From JAWWBG01 sp033721095 (GTDB taxonomy: Bacteria; Actinomycetota; Nitriliruptoria; Nitriliruptorales; Nitriliruptoraceae): a stretch of 20,973 nt of DNA. Below the pieces are notes generated by a model. The model searched no databases, was not told the origin of the DNA, and was given only the letters and a program-made list of their open reading frames with translations. Made by a program: the position numbers and the translations under genes. Where the stretch lies: NCBI GenBank assembly GCA_033721095.1, contig JAWWBG010000013.1, forward strand, positions 1-20,973. The letters are read 5' to 3'. Positions 1 to 7,167 of this stretch are shown one piece after another (positions within the stretch are counted from its first letter, which is position 1; each line of letters begins with the position of its first letter).

Positions 1-91
1 CTTCAGGCCAGCCACGGCGGTCTCCGGTCTCAGTTGGCAGCGTACGCAGCCGCTGCCCCCGCGTCACGCCCAGCATGCCGCACCAACATGT

Positions 92-2182
92 TCAACGTGT
101 GTCGAGGATGTGACGTCGCAGAAAGTCGAGTTGGTGCAACAGGAGGTTCTCGGCGACGACCGCCTGTGGCGTCATGTGCGTCACCCCCGACAACGGCAGG
201 AACTCGTGGGGTCGGCCCGCGGCGAGCAGCGCTGCCGACAGGCGCAGGGTGTGCCCGGCGACCACGTTGTCGTCGGCAAGGCCGTGGATCAGCAGCATGC
301 CCGGCGCCCGTTTGGCCTCGAGGGTCGTGGCGTGTCGCAACCCCTGGTCGTCGGCGACGGACGAGACGCCGTAGGCCTCGGCATTCGCATCTGGCAGTCC
401 GAGGTACCGCTCGGTGTAGTAGGTGTCGTACAGCCGCCAGTCGCTCACGGGCGCGCCGATGATCGCGGCGCGGACGCGGTCGGGTCGACGGAGGGCCGCA
501 AGGGCGGCGACGTAGCCACCAAACGACCAGCCACGGATTGCGACACGACCCAGGTCGAGACGCGGCTCGTCGGCGGCCAACGCGTCCAGGGCGTCGAACT
601 GGTCCTCCAGCGCGGGCGTCGCAAGGTCACCGAGGACGTCTCGCTCCCACGCGGGCCCACGGCCGGGAGTCCCCCGGCCATCGACGACGACGACGGCGAA
701 CCCTTGGTCCGCGAACCACTGTGGCGTCAACCAGGCCTCACGTGCCTGCACGACGCGGGCGAAGTGCGGCCCGCCGTACGGATCGAGGAGCACGGGCAGT
801 GAGGACGCGTCGGCCCACGGGCTGTCGGCTCCGGGCAGCAACAGGCCGGTCGCCAACCGACGGTCGCCCCCGCGTGACATCCTGACCGTGGGCGTGACGA
901 GTGGGGTCGCGGCAAACGACGCGACTTCGTGCCGACCGCAAGCTGTGAGGACAGTCGCCGTGGTGGGACCCTCGAGGTGCGCTCGGACGACCACGAGCAC
1001 GTCACCACGGAGCCGCCCGCCGTGGACACCCGGCTCATCGGTCACACGTTCGAAGCCGTCCGCGCCCCATCGGCACAGGACGTCGGCTGTCGGTTCGTCG
1101 GGCTCATGAGCGACGAAAAGAATCTCGTCCCCGTTGATGTCGAGGACACGGGCGACGTTCATCGCGTCGGTGACCGGCGTACCCCCGACCAGCAGGCGGT
1201 ACTCGCCGTCAACCGGCGCCACCAGCACGCTCCGACCATCCGCCAACCGCCCCGGGGTGCCAGCCACCAGGTCGACCCACGCATCGTCGGTGAGCTCGTG
1301 CTCGACGGCCGTGGCACCTGTTGCCTCGTCCACCCGGAGCAGCTGCGCACGGCGTTGGTCGCGAGCGACGACCAACGCGCTCAGGCCGGCTTCGCTCCAG
1401 TCGACCGCGGCGAGGTACTCGAAGGCCGCCCGATCCCAGTCGACCTCGACGCGGTTGCCGTCGAGCCCGACGACGAACAGTCGGACCTCGGCATTGGTCG
1501 TTCCTGCAGCGGGATACCGGTGCGGAACGGCCGGCTGGTCGGGGTTGGCCGGATCAGCGATGTGCCACGTCGTGACCGAGGCCTCGTCGACACGCGCGAC
1601 GGCCAGTCGGTCCGAGCTCGGTGCCCACCAGTAGCCGCGCTGCCGTCCCATCTCCTCGGCGGCGGCGAACTCCGCGACGCCCCAGGTGACGCCGTCCTCG
1701 CCGACCAGTCGGCGAGGCGCGCCGCCGACGGGAGTCACCCACAGTTGGCCGTCAGCGATGCAGGCAACCTGGGACTCGTCGGGGCTCGGCCGAGGATCGA
1801 ACGCGCCGGGCGGGCCCTGGAGGGGCTCGACGAGTCCGGCTCGCACGTCCACGGTGAACAGCTCGCCGCCGAGTGCGAAGGCGGCGAAGTCCCCGGCGCG
1901 GTCGGTCGCATAGCTGGTGATGCCCGACCCTGATTCGCGTTGGCGTTCGCGCCGGCGCAGCTCCTCGGGCGGCAGGTCGTCGCGGACGGGAAGAGAAGAC
2001 ACGTCGACGAGCAGGGACTCCGCGCCGGTCTCGACATCGAGGCGCCACAGGTGGTGGACGGGATCGTCCTCCACGACCGAGCGCAGGAACAGCACGGTTC
2101 CGCCGTCCTCGGTGATCGTGAAGTCGCGCGGGCGACCGAGGGTGAACCGCTGCGTGATCGCCTGCTGGCGTGGGTAGCTCAG
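92..2182 (-). CDS. S9-family prolyl oligopeptidase / dipeptidyl-peptidase IV-like serine peptidase
   Basis: This 696-residue protein has the two-part layout of S9 peptidases: an N-terminal beta-propeller (DPPIV_N type, roughly residues 1-430) and a C-terminal alpha/beta-hydrolase domain. The catalytic triad is visible as Ser553 in GWSFGGY, Asp637 in HGLADDNV and His669 in SGVTHMT. A double-Glu motif (EFAAAEEMGR) matches the segment that binds the substrate amino terminus in DPP-IV enzymes, so removal of N-terminal dipeptides is likely. No signal peptide is seen, so it is probably cytoplasmic and acts in peptide turnover. The frame stays open far upstream, but that part is the antisense or frame shadow of two other genes. 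Homology begins at SYPRQQAITQRFTLG, and the only suitable codon is CTG at 2182, which overlaps the upstream stop as CTGA and has GGGAG about 8 bases before it. Family call is secure; the start is moderately so. Confidence 0.93.
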   Translation of the reverse strand: MSYPRQQAITQRFTLGRPRDFTITEDGGTVLFLRSVVEDDPVHHLWRLDVETGAESLLVDVSSLPVRDDLPPEELRRRERQRESGSGITSYATDRAGDFAAFALGGELFTVDVRAGLVEPLQGPPGAFDPRPSPDESQVACIADGQLWVTPVGGAPRRLVGEDGVTWGVAEFAAAEEMGRQRGYWWAPSSDRLAVARVDEASVTTWHIADPANPDQPAVPHRYPAAGTTNAEVRLFVVGLDGNRVEVDWDRAAFEYLAAVDWSEAGLSALVVARDQRRAQLLRVDEATGATAVEHELTDDAWVDLVAGTPGRLADGRSVLVAPVDGEYRLLVGGTPVTDAMNVARVLDINGDEILFVAHEPDEPTADVLCRWGADGFERVTDEPGVHGGRLRGDVLVVVRAHLEGPTTATVLTACGRHEVASFAATPLVTPTVRMSRGGDRRLATGLLLPGADSPWADASSLPVLLDPYGGPHFARVVQAREAWLTPQWFADQGFAVVVVDGRGTPGRGPAWERDVLGDLATPALEDQFDALDALAADEPRLDLGRVAIRGWSFGGYVAALAALRRPDRVRAAIIGAPVSDWRLYDTYYTERYLGLPDANAEAYGVSSVADDQGLRHATTLEAKRAPGMLLIHGLADDNVVAGHTLRLSAALLAAGRPHEFLPLSGVTHMTPQAVVAENLLLHQLDFLRRHILDTR

Positions 2183-2631
2183 GGCCCGGGCTCCCGCATC
2201 GGGTCGTCGACGTTGACCTCGGAGGCGTCCTGCCCGACGGCCGATTGCGCGGAACGGTCGGGTTGCTCTGCGAGCGCCTCGAGGAACGATGCGGCCGCCA
2301 GCGCCAGGTGACGGGCAGCGTCGGCGAGATGCTCGGACACGTCCGAGCCCGACCGATCCGCTGCTCGCAGCACCATGCACACAGGACAGTTCCGGCAGGC
2401 AGCGTCGTCGCTCGAACTGCTGTGCCCATGGTCGGAACGGCGTGCGTCCTCGGCGAGGGCGCCGAATCGTCGCACGGCCCCCACGGCGACGTCGCCGACG
2501 AGGCGTATCCAGTCCGGCGCATCCGGCACGTCGGCAGCCCGCGACGTCCAGTGGGCGTCGAAGGGGTCCTCGTGCGCATCGATGTCGGCGACGCCGTCGT
2601 CGCTGGCCCACCAGGGCGTCGCGGCACTCAC
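2179..2631 (-). CDS. Uncharacterised actinobacterial protein with CxxCxxC motif
   Basis: This 150-residue protein is of unknown function. It has an N-terminal Trp/acid-rich part, a helical middle (about residues 40-65), a Cys79-x2-Cys82-x2-Cys85 motif (CRNCPVC), and then an Ala/Leu-rich helix near residues 98-120. The cysteines could bind zinc or iron-sulfur, but no family is firmly recognised. The start is taken as GTG at 2631 because it overlaps the stop of the SRPBCC gene as GTGA; a longer reading from 2688 would only re-use that gene's bases. Its own TGA overlaps the CTG start of the peptidase. It is therefore the middle gene of a translationally coupled trio. It probably works with, or is simply co-expressed with, the SRPBCC protein. 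Confidence 0.75.
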   Translation of the reverse strand: MSAATPWWASDDGVADIDAHEDPFDAHWTSRAADVPDAPDWIRLVGDVAVGAVRRFGALAEDARRSDHGHSSSSDDAACRNCPVCMVLRAADRSGSDVSEHLADAARHLALAAASFLEALAEQPDRSAQSAVGQDASEVNVDDPMREPGP

Positions 2632-3059
2632 GACAGGCCCTCCAAGGCCGTCCGCAACTGCCCCTGCACCTCGTCCTTGAAGCTCCACAGGCCCGCACGC
2701 ACAGCCCGCCGGAATCGCGCGAGATCGCGCAACGGACGCCTCGCGGCGGTGTCGGCATGAAGGATGACGTGAACGACGGTGCCGCCGTCGGTTGGCTCCA
2801 ACCAGAACTCCAGCACGCCGTCGAGGTCACCGGTCACCGACAGGCGGAAGCCCTCGTCGTGCCGCCAGTCCCCCGGAACCGCATCGACCCGGAGCCGTGA
2901 TCCAAGCCGCAGCTCCCAGGCCTCCCCGTCAACGTCCTCGACGCGATCCGCGCGCGTCCCGGGCCACCACCCGGGCCAGGATCCGATGTCGGTCAGCAGC
3001 CGGTACACGAGCCCCGCCGGGGCGCGGATGAAGGCGTCGTCATCAGTGTGCAGCTGCAT
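2628..3059 (-). CDS. SRPBCC-family (START-like/polyketide cyclase-type) small protein
   Basis: The 143-residue product begins with QLHTDDDAFIRAPAGLVYRL and contains DIGSWPGWWPGT, the usual N-terminal strand, helix and Trp-rich loop of SRPBCC/polyketide-cyclase proteins. Later it has alternating beta-strands (FRLSVTGDLDGVLEFWLEP, TVVHVILHADT) and ends in the long C-terminal helix. These helix-grip folds bind hydrophobic ligands; the ligand here cannot be read from sequence. The length is normal for a stand-alone domain. The ATG at 3059 has no Shine-Dalgarno sequence, but TAGTCT ends 6 bases upstream, which implies a leaderless mRNA. It is the first gene of the three-gene operon running down to base 92. 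Confidence 0.88.
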   Translation of the reverse strand: MQLHTDDDAFIRAPAGLVYRLLTDIGSWPGWWPGTRADRVEDVDGEAWELRLGSRLRVDAVPGDWRHDEGFRLSVTGDLDGVLEFWLEPTDGGTVVHVILHADTAARRPLRDLARFRRAVRAGLWSFKDEVQGQLRTALEGLS

Positions 3060-3065
3060 GCAGCG

Positions 3066-3071
3066 AGACTA
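3066..3071 (-). promoter_or_regulatory. Putative -10 box (TAGTCT) of a leaderless promoter
   Basis: TAGTCT on the minus strand is followed by only six bases before the ATG of the SRPBCC gene, and no ribosome-binding site is present. That spacing puts transcription initiation at or next to the start codon. No convincing -35 box is visible. Confidence 0.55.
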
Positions 3072-3221
3072 TTCGGGGAGGGGGCCGGCTCGAACCCGCA
3101 GGCCTGGCTGCACGATCGGCAGGACTGCGCCACACTTGTGCCGAATCGGGATGGGATCGGACTCCGGGGACACGTGGACGCACTGGCGCGCGCCTTCACG
3201 AGCGGTGAGCGGATCATCGCG

Positions 3222-4376
3222 ATGTCTGCATCGCTGCTCCTGCTCCTGTCGCTCCTCGTTCTGGCTGCCCGAAGCGGCAGCGAGACCGGCAGCCTGACGA
3301 TCGAGGCGCCATCCGAGTCGCCCGAGCCCGCGCCCAGCGAAACGGCCGCGGTCCAGACGACGCCGACGCCAAGCCCAACGGGGCCCGTGGCATCACCTGC
3401 GGGCGACCTGGACTTCCACGACCCGAGCGAATCCGACACCAGTGCGCCGCCGCGACCCGTGGCGGCGGTTGCCAGCAGGGCGACGAGCTGGTTCGGCGCC
3501 CGGTACCCGGACCATCACGCCGCCACCGAGTCGGCCTCCTCGCCCGCGACAACCAGGTGGGCGCTGCTGATCGGTGTCAACGACCATCTCGGCGGCACGC
3601 GGGACAACATCGGTTCACGCCAGGACGCCGAGGACCTGGCCGCGCACCTGTTCGCCGAGGGATGGCGTCGCGATCACGTGTTGTTGCTCACCGACGCGAC
3701 CGCCACCCAGCGCCACATCCGGGAGGGTCTCGCGTGGCTGGCCGAGAAGACGACCAACGAGTCCGTCGTCGTCATCCACTACAGCGGGCACGTCAAGCAG
3801 TGGTACGGGTGGGACGTCGACAACGATGGTGAGACGACCGACGAGGCGCTGTGGCCCTCGGACAACCGGTTCATCACCGACAGCGAGTTCAGCAATCGGG
3901 TGGCGCGGATTCGCGCCGACCGGTTGTGGGTCGACATCGGTGGCTGCGAGGCCGCCGGGTTTGCCGATGCCCCCATCGTGCGATCGCGCGGCGTCTACAC
4001 CTTCAGCAGCGAGGAGGACGAGAAGTCCTACGAGGACCCGTCCAAGGACAATTCGGTGTGGGGTTGGTACCTCGCCGATCGTGGGCTGCGTCACGGGTAC
4101 GCCGACGCCGATGCAGACGGCGAGGTGACGGTCGAGGAGGCCTTCGCCTACGCCGCCCCGCGCGCAGCCCACAGGACCAGCAAGCAGGCGCGCGGGCCCC
4201 AGAATCCCGTCATCATCGACAACCTGCCCGGTGACTTCTCCCTGGAGATCCCGCCACCGCCACCGCCGCCGCCTCCGAACGATCCACCGGATGACGCGCC
4301 CACCGGCGGCGGGCCCGGAGGCGACGTCGTTCCGCCCCCCGACGAGGACGAGGAGTGCCTGCTGGTGTTCTGCTGA
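3222..4376 (+). CDS. Exported caspase-like (peptidase C14 fold) protein with EF-hand-like loops
   Basis: From ATG 3222 the product is 384 residues. It opens with a hydrophobic stretch (SASLLLLLSLLVLAA) that reads as a signal peptide or membrane anchor, then a long Ser/Thr/Pro-rich linker. A caspase p20-like domain follows from about residue 105: LIGVNDHLGG, then HYSGH with probable catalytic His190, and DIGGCEAAGF with probable catalytic Cys242. Two calcium-loop-like segments start at Asp198 (DxDxDG) and Asp295, the latter running to Glu306 as a full 12-residue EF-hand pattern. The C-terminus is a nine-proline run, then a Gly/Asp/Pro tail ending in ECLLVFC. The catalytic Cys motif has an extra residue compared with the usual DxCxSG, so activity is not certain. 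An in-frame GTG at 3174 would add basic residues before the hydrophobic core and is an alternative start. It stands alone in its orientation. Confidence 0.8.
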   Translation: MSASLLLLLSLLVLAARSGSETGSLTIEAPSESPEPAPSETAAVQTTPTPSPTGPVASPAGDLDFHDPSESDTSAPPRPVAAVASRATSWFGARYPDHHAATESASSPATTRWALLIGVNDHLGGTRDNIGSRQDAEDLAAHLFAEGWRRDHVLLLTDATATQRHIREGLAWLAEKTTNESVVVIHYSGHVKQWYGWDVDNDGETTDEALWPSDNRFITDSEFSNRVARIRADRLWVDIGGCEAAGFADAPIVRSRGVYTFSSEEDEKSYEDPSKDNSVWGWYLADRGLRHGYADADADGEVTVEEAFAYAAPRAAHRTSKQARGPQNPVIIDNLPGDFSLEIPPPPPPPPPNDPPDDAPTGGGPGGDVVPPPDEDEECLLVFC

Positions 4377-4387
4377 GGCAGCTCAGC
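4372..4387. terminator. Hairpin between convergent genes
   Basis: GCTGAG (4372-4377), a four-base loop, then CTCAGC (4382-4387) form a perfect 6-bp stem. The stop codons of both convergent genes lie in its arms. There is no T-run on either side, so intrinsic termination is uncertain. Confidence 0.35.
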
Positions 4388-5171
4388 TGTCGGTCGTCCT
4401 CGCCACGAAGTCGACCAGGGCATCGTTGAGCAGCTCCGCGTCATGGTCGAGCGTGACGACGTGGTAGGAGCGCTCGCACCGCACGGTCGTGAGGTCACGG
4501 TCGGCGAGCTGTTCCGCCAACCATTCGGAGTTCTTCGGCGGGACCGTGTGATCCTGTGGGCTCCAGGCAACGAGCACCGGCATGGTGAGCCGGTCCAACC
4601 TCCCCCGGATCTCGTCCTGCGCCTTGACGATGCTGTATGCGGTCATCGTGGGCACGAGGCCGTAGGCCCGTTCGTCGCCGCCCTCCTTGGCGATGTCGCC
4701 CGTGGGCATGTCCGCGAGGTCTCGTGGGGTCACGGGCAACAGGAACTGGAGGACCGGCAACAGCTTGGGCAGGAGCCCGTCGCGCGGCAGGATCGTCGCG
4801 TTGATGACGGCGATGGCGGCGAGGTCCGCGGGCCGCCGAGTGGCGGCATCCAGTGTCAGCGTCCCGCCCATCGACAGCCCGACGACGACGACCTTGTCGC
4901 ACCTCTCGGCGAGCGAGTCAATCGTCTCGTCGACCACGCGACGCCAGTCGCCGAATCGGGTCCTGCTCAGGTCCATCCAGCTGGTTCCGTGACCCGGCAA
5001 CCGCGGCACCTCGACTGTCCAGCCCTCGGCGTTCAGGCGCTCCCCAACCGGCCTCGTGGAGACTGGATTGCCCGTGAATCCGTGGATCACGGCGACTCCG
5101 ACACGGGCCCGATCCCCGGAGCCCTCGGCCGACCACGGCTCGGCGCCGGCCATGACTGACGTGATGCCCAT
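4383..5171 (-). CDS. Alpha/beta hydrolase, carboxylesterase/monoacylglycerol lipase-like
   Basis: The 262-residue product is a single-domain alpha/beta hydrolase of the bacterial carboxylesterase (Est30-like)/monoglyceride lipase group. It has HGFTGNP (oxyanion-hole loop) near residue 30, LPGHGTS near residue 58, nucleophile Ser100 in GLSMGG, acid Asp207 in SPQDHTVP and His237 in SYHVVTLDHD. The SxHVxxLDxD ending is typical of this group. It likely cleaves short- or medium-chain carboxylic esters in the cytoplasm; the substrate is unknown. ATG 5171 has GGGAGG four bases upstream, which supports the start. The gene converges on the caspase-like gene with only six bases between, and diverges from the glycosyltransferase gene. 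Confidence 0.93.
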   Translation of the reverse strand: MGITSVMAGAEPWSAEGSGDRARVGVAVIHGFTGNPVSTRPVGERLNAEGWTVEVPRLPGHGTSWMDLSRTRFGDWRRVVDETIDSLAERCDKVVVVGLSMGGTLTLDAATRRPADLAAIAVINATILPRDGLLPKLLPVLQFLLPVTPRDLADMPTGDIAKEGGDERAYGLVPTMTAYSIVKAQDEIRGRLDRLTMPVLVAWSPQDHTVPPKNSEWLAEQLADRDLTTVRCERSYHVVTLDHDAELLNDALVDFVARTTDS

Positions 5172-5195
5172 GAGGCCTCCCAGCGACGCTCGTGG

Positions 5196-5201
5196 ACGCT
5201 A
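5196..5201 (-). promoter_or_regulatory. Putative -10 box (TAGCGT) for the hydrolase gene
   Basis: TAGCGT on the minus strand lies 24 bases before the ATG at 5171, leaving room for a short leader carrying GGGAGG. It contains one of only four CTAG sites found in the window. A -35 box is not obvious. Confidence 0.45.
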
Positions 5202-5248
5202 GCCCGCCGGAACCGTCCGCCGGCCCCTGTCCGCGCCGTCGCTGCCCG

Positions 5249-5254
5249 TAGGCT
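5249..5254 (+). promoter_or_regulatory. Putative -10 box (TAGGCT) for the glycosyltransferase gene
   Basis: TAGGCT lies 25 bases before GTG 5280. The intervening leader holds the purine-rich ribosome-binding site at 5267-5274. No clear -35 box. Confidence 0.45.
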
Positions 5255-5279
5255 CCGCCGTCCAGTGGGAAGGGAACAC

Positions 5280-6428
5280 GTGGCCGACCCTGCCCGTGTC
5301 CTGATGGTCACCAACGACTTTCCGCCGCAGCTCGGCGGCATCCAGCGGTGGGCCGACAACATCCTTCGCCGGCTCCCGAACGCCCTCGTCTACGCCGGCA
5401 GCCACCCCGACGCGGCGGCCTTCGATCGGGCTGCGCCCTACCACGTGCTGCGGGGCCCGCGGCGGTTCATGCTCCCGACCCCGGAAGTGGAACGGGACCT
5501 CGACCAGGTGATCCGGGCCGAGCAACCCGACGTGCTCCTGTTCGCCGCCCCGTGGCCGCTGCCGCTGTTGGGTCCCCGCTTCGACCTCCCCTTCGCGGTG
5601 TGCACGCACGGTGCCGAGGCGGTTGTTCCTGCCCGCCTCCGCGGGGGCCGGGCCGCCCTCCGCCGGTTCCTGCGGCGAGCGAACCTGTTGTTCGCCGTGA
5701 GCGATCACACGGCCCGGTGGGTGCGACGCACCGTGGGCGACGACGGACCGCCGATACGGCTGCTCCGCAACAGCGTCGACCTCGATGCCTTCCATCCGAC
5801 CGTCGACGGGGCTGCGATCCGGGATCGCCACGGGCTCGGCGACGAGCCCGTCATCGCCTGTGTCGGTCGACTCGTGCCGCGAAAGGGCCAGGACATGCTG
5901 ATCAAGGCGATGCCGGCCGTCCGGGCGCTGCACCCCGAGGCTCGACTGCTCATCGTCGGGGACGGTCCATCGAGAGGCGATCTCGAGCGGCTCGCCGCCG
6001 GGCTGCCGGACAACACCGTGACGTTCACGGGGGCCGTCCCCGAACAGGAGCTCGCCGCCCACCACGCGGCGGCCGACGTCTTCGCGCACCCCAATCGATC
6101 CCGGCGGCTCGGGCTGGAGGAGGAGGGCTTCGGACTGGTCTTTCTCGAGGCTGCCGCGTGCGCACGCCCCGTGATCGCCGGCGACTCGGGTGGCTCGCCC
6201 GAGGCCCTGCAGCCGGGCGTGACCGGGTTGCTGGTCGACGGACACGACGTCGCGTCCATCACCGCTGCGCTCGACGAGCTGCTGTCGGATCCGGAACGAG
6301 CCCGGGCGATGGGGAAGGCGGGCCGGGCGTTCGTCGAGGACACCTACGACCCCGACCGCATCGTCAGTCACCTCCAGGAGGATCTCGAGGCGCTCGTTGC
6401 TGGCCGACCGCCGGCCAGCGAGCACTGA
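5280..6428 (+). CDS. GT4-family glycosyltransferase, phosphatidylinositol mannosyltransferase-like
   Basis: The 382-residue product is a GT-B-fold retaining glycosyltransferase of family GT4. The N-terminal half starts RVLMVTNDFPPQLGGIQRW, the pattern seen in actinobacterial PimB'/MgtA-type mannosyltransferases. The donor-binding half contains GRLVPRKGQDM (about residues 195-206, phosphate-binding Arg/Lys) and the E-x7-E motif Glu282 to Glu290 in EGFGLVFLE. It probably transfers a hexose from a nucleotide-sugar donor to a membrane lipid or glycan on the cytoplasmic face; mannose on phosphatidylinositol mannoside is a reasonable but unproven guess. GTG 5280 is preferred over GTG 5265 because GGGAAGGGA sits just before it and inside the longer reading. 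It runs alone and converges with the lipoprotein gene one base away. Confidence 0.88.
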   Translation: MADPARVLMVTNDFPPQLGGIQRWADNILRRLPNALVYAGSHPDAAAFDRAAPYHVLRGPRRFMLPTPEVERDLDQVIRAEQPDVLLFAAPWPLPLLGPRFDLPFAVCTHGAEAVVPARLRGGRAALRRFLRRANLLFAVSDHTARWVRRTVGDDGPPIRLLRNSVDLDAFHPTVDGAAIRDRHGLGDEPVIACVGRLVPRKGQDMLIKAMPAVRALHPEARLLIVGDGPSRGDLERLAAGLPDNTVTFTGAVPEQELAAHHAAADVFAHPNRSRRLGLEEEGFGLVFLEAAACARPVIAGDSGGSPEALQPGVTGLLVDGHDVASITAALDELLSDPERARAMGKAGRAFVEDTYDPDRIVSHLQEDLEALVAGRPPASEH

Positions 6429-6429
6429 G

Positions 6430-7167
6430 TCAGGGGCTGGGCGATGGCCGTGGGCGCAGCGCCCACAGGTCACGGGCAGCGATGGTGGCTTCGTTGACGG
6501 CAGTCGCTGCCGCCTCGCGTTCCCGCGTGATGACGAGGATGTCCCGCGCCGCACGGTCCAGTGGTCCGATCAGGTCGCGGACCTCGACCTCGAAGGCCTG
6601 CGTGGCCTCCGCGTCGTTGCGGAAGAACCAGCGGCGTTCCACGAAGTCGTTCACGAGGTCGCGGACGGCCAGCAGGTTGTCCCAGTGGTGTTCGACGGCC
6701 TGGGTGAGCCGATCGGCAGAGGCTGCATAGTCGCGGACGGCACCAAGGACCTCGTCCTCGGCATCGAGATAGCGGCGTTCCCAGTCCTCGCTGCGTTGAC
6801 CGCGAACGGACGCCAGGGCGAGCCGGGCGTCGTCGACGGCCATGGCGACCGATCGAAGGGCAACACGGACCGGCGGCCCTCCAGCGGCCGGCCATTCATC
6901 GTCGATCTCGGGCCAGGCCGCGATGGCCGACCCGATGGTCTCGGCATCACGCATTCGCACGACCGTCTGCTCGAGGTCCCGTACGGCCGCCACCAGCTCG
7001 CTCAGCAGTTCGTCCGCCGCGGCCTGCTCGCGTGCAACCTGCGCGACGGCGTCGTGCAGACGCGCCAGTCGAATCGCGCTGTCCTCGACGACGGCCTCGG
7101 GCTCGGCCCCGCACCCCGCCAGCAGGACCGTCCCCGCGAGCAGTGCCGCGAGCAGACGTCGTGTCAC
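6430..7167 (-). CDS. Predicted lipoprotein, helical, function unknown
   Basis: This 245-residue protein has a clear lipoprotein signal: MTRRLLAALLAG followed by the lipobox LLAGC with Cys19 as the lipidation site. The mature part is almost entirely alpha-helical, with heptad-like stretches (residues 25-75, 105-150 and 185-235), a Trp-rich WERRYLDAEDE segment and a Ser/Pro tail. I recognise no catalytic motif or family. It should sit on the outer face of the cytoplasmic membrane. Its GTG start overlaps the SepH stop as GTGA, so the two are co-translated, and an envelope or division-linked role is possible but is only inference. Confidence 0.75.
   Translation of the reverse strand: MTRRLLAALLAGTVLLAGCGAEPEAVVEDSAIRLARLHDAVAQVAREQAAADELLSELVAAVRDLEQTVVRMRDAETIGSAIAAWPEIDDEWPAAGGPPVRVALRSVAMAVDDARLALASVRGQRSEDWERRYLDAEDEVLGAVRDYAASADRLTQAVEHHWDNLLAVRDLVNDFVERRWFFRNDAEATQAFEVEVRDLIGPLDRAARDILVITREREAAATAVNEATIAARDLWALRPRPSPSP

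Noticed and set aside
1..91. Possible gene end at the left edge
   Set aside because: No frame here shows recognisable protein sequence or a supported stop/start arrangement.
2171..2182. GGGTAGCTCAGG resembling a tRNA D-arm on the plus strand
   Set aside because: No matching T-arm box or acceptor pairing lies downstream, and the bases are inside overlapping coding genes.
2183..2830. Long N-terminal extension of the S9 peptidase reading frame
   Set aside because: The extension is Arg-rich low-quality sequence overlapping two well-supported genes in another frame; family-like sequence starts only at about 2180.
3048..3221. Upstream coding extension of the caspase-like gene from ATG 3048
   Set aside because: It would place 58 polar residues before the hydrophobic leader and overlap the divergent SRPBCC start and its -10 box; GTG 3174 remains a possible alternative.
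4249..4277. CCG/CCA tandem triplets as a microsatellite or regulatory repeat
   Set aside because: It encodes the proline run of the caspase-like protein in frame and is simple low-complexity coding sequence.
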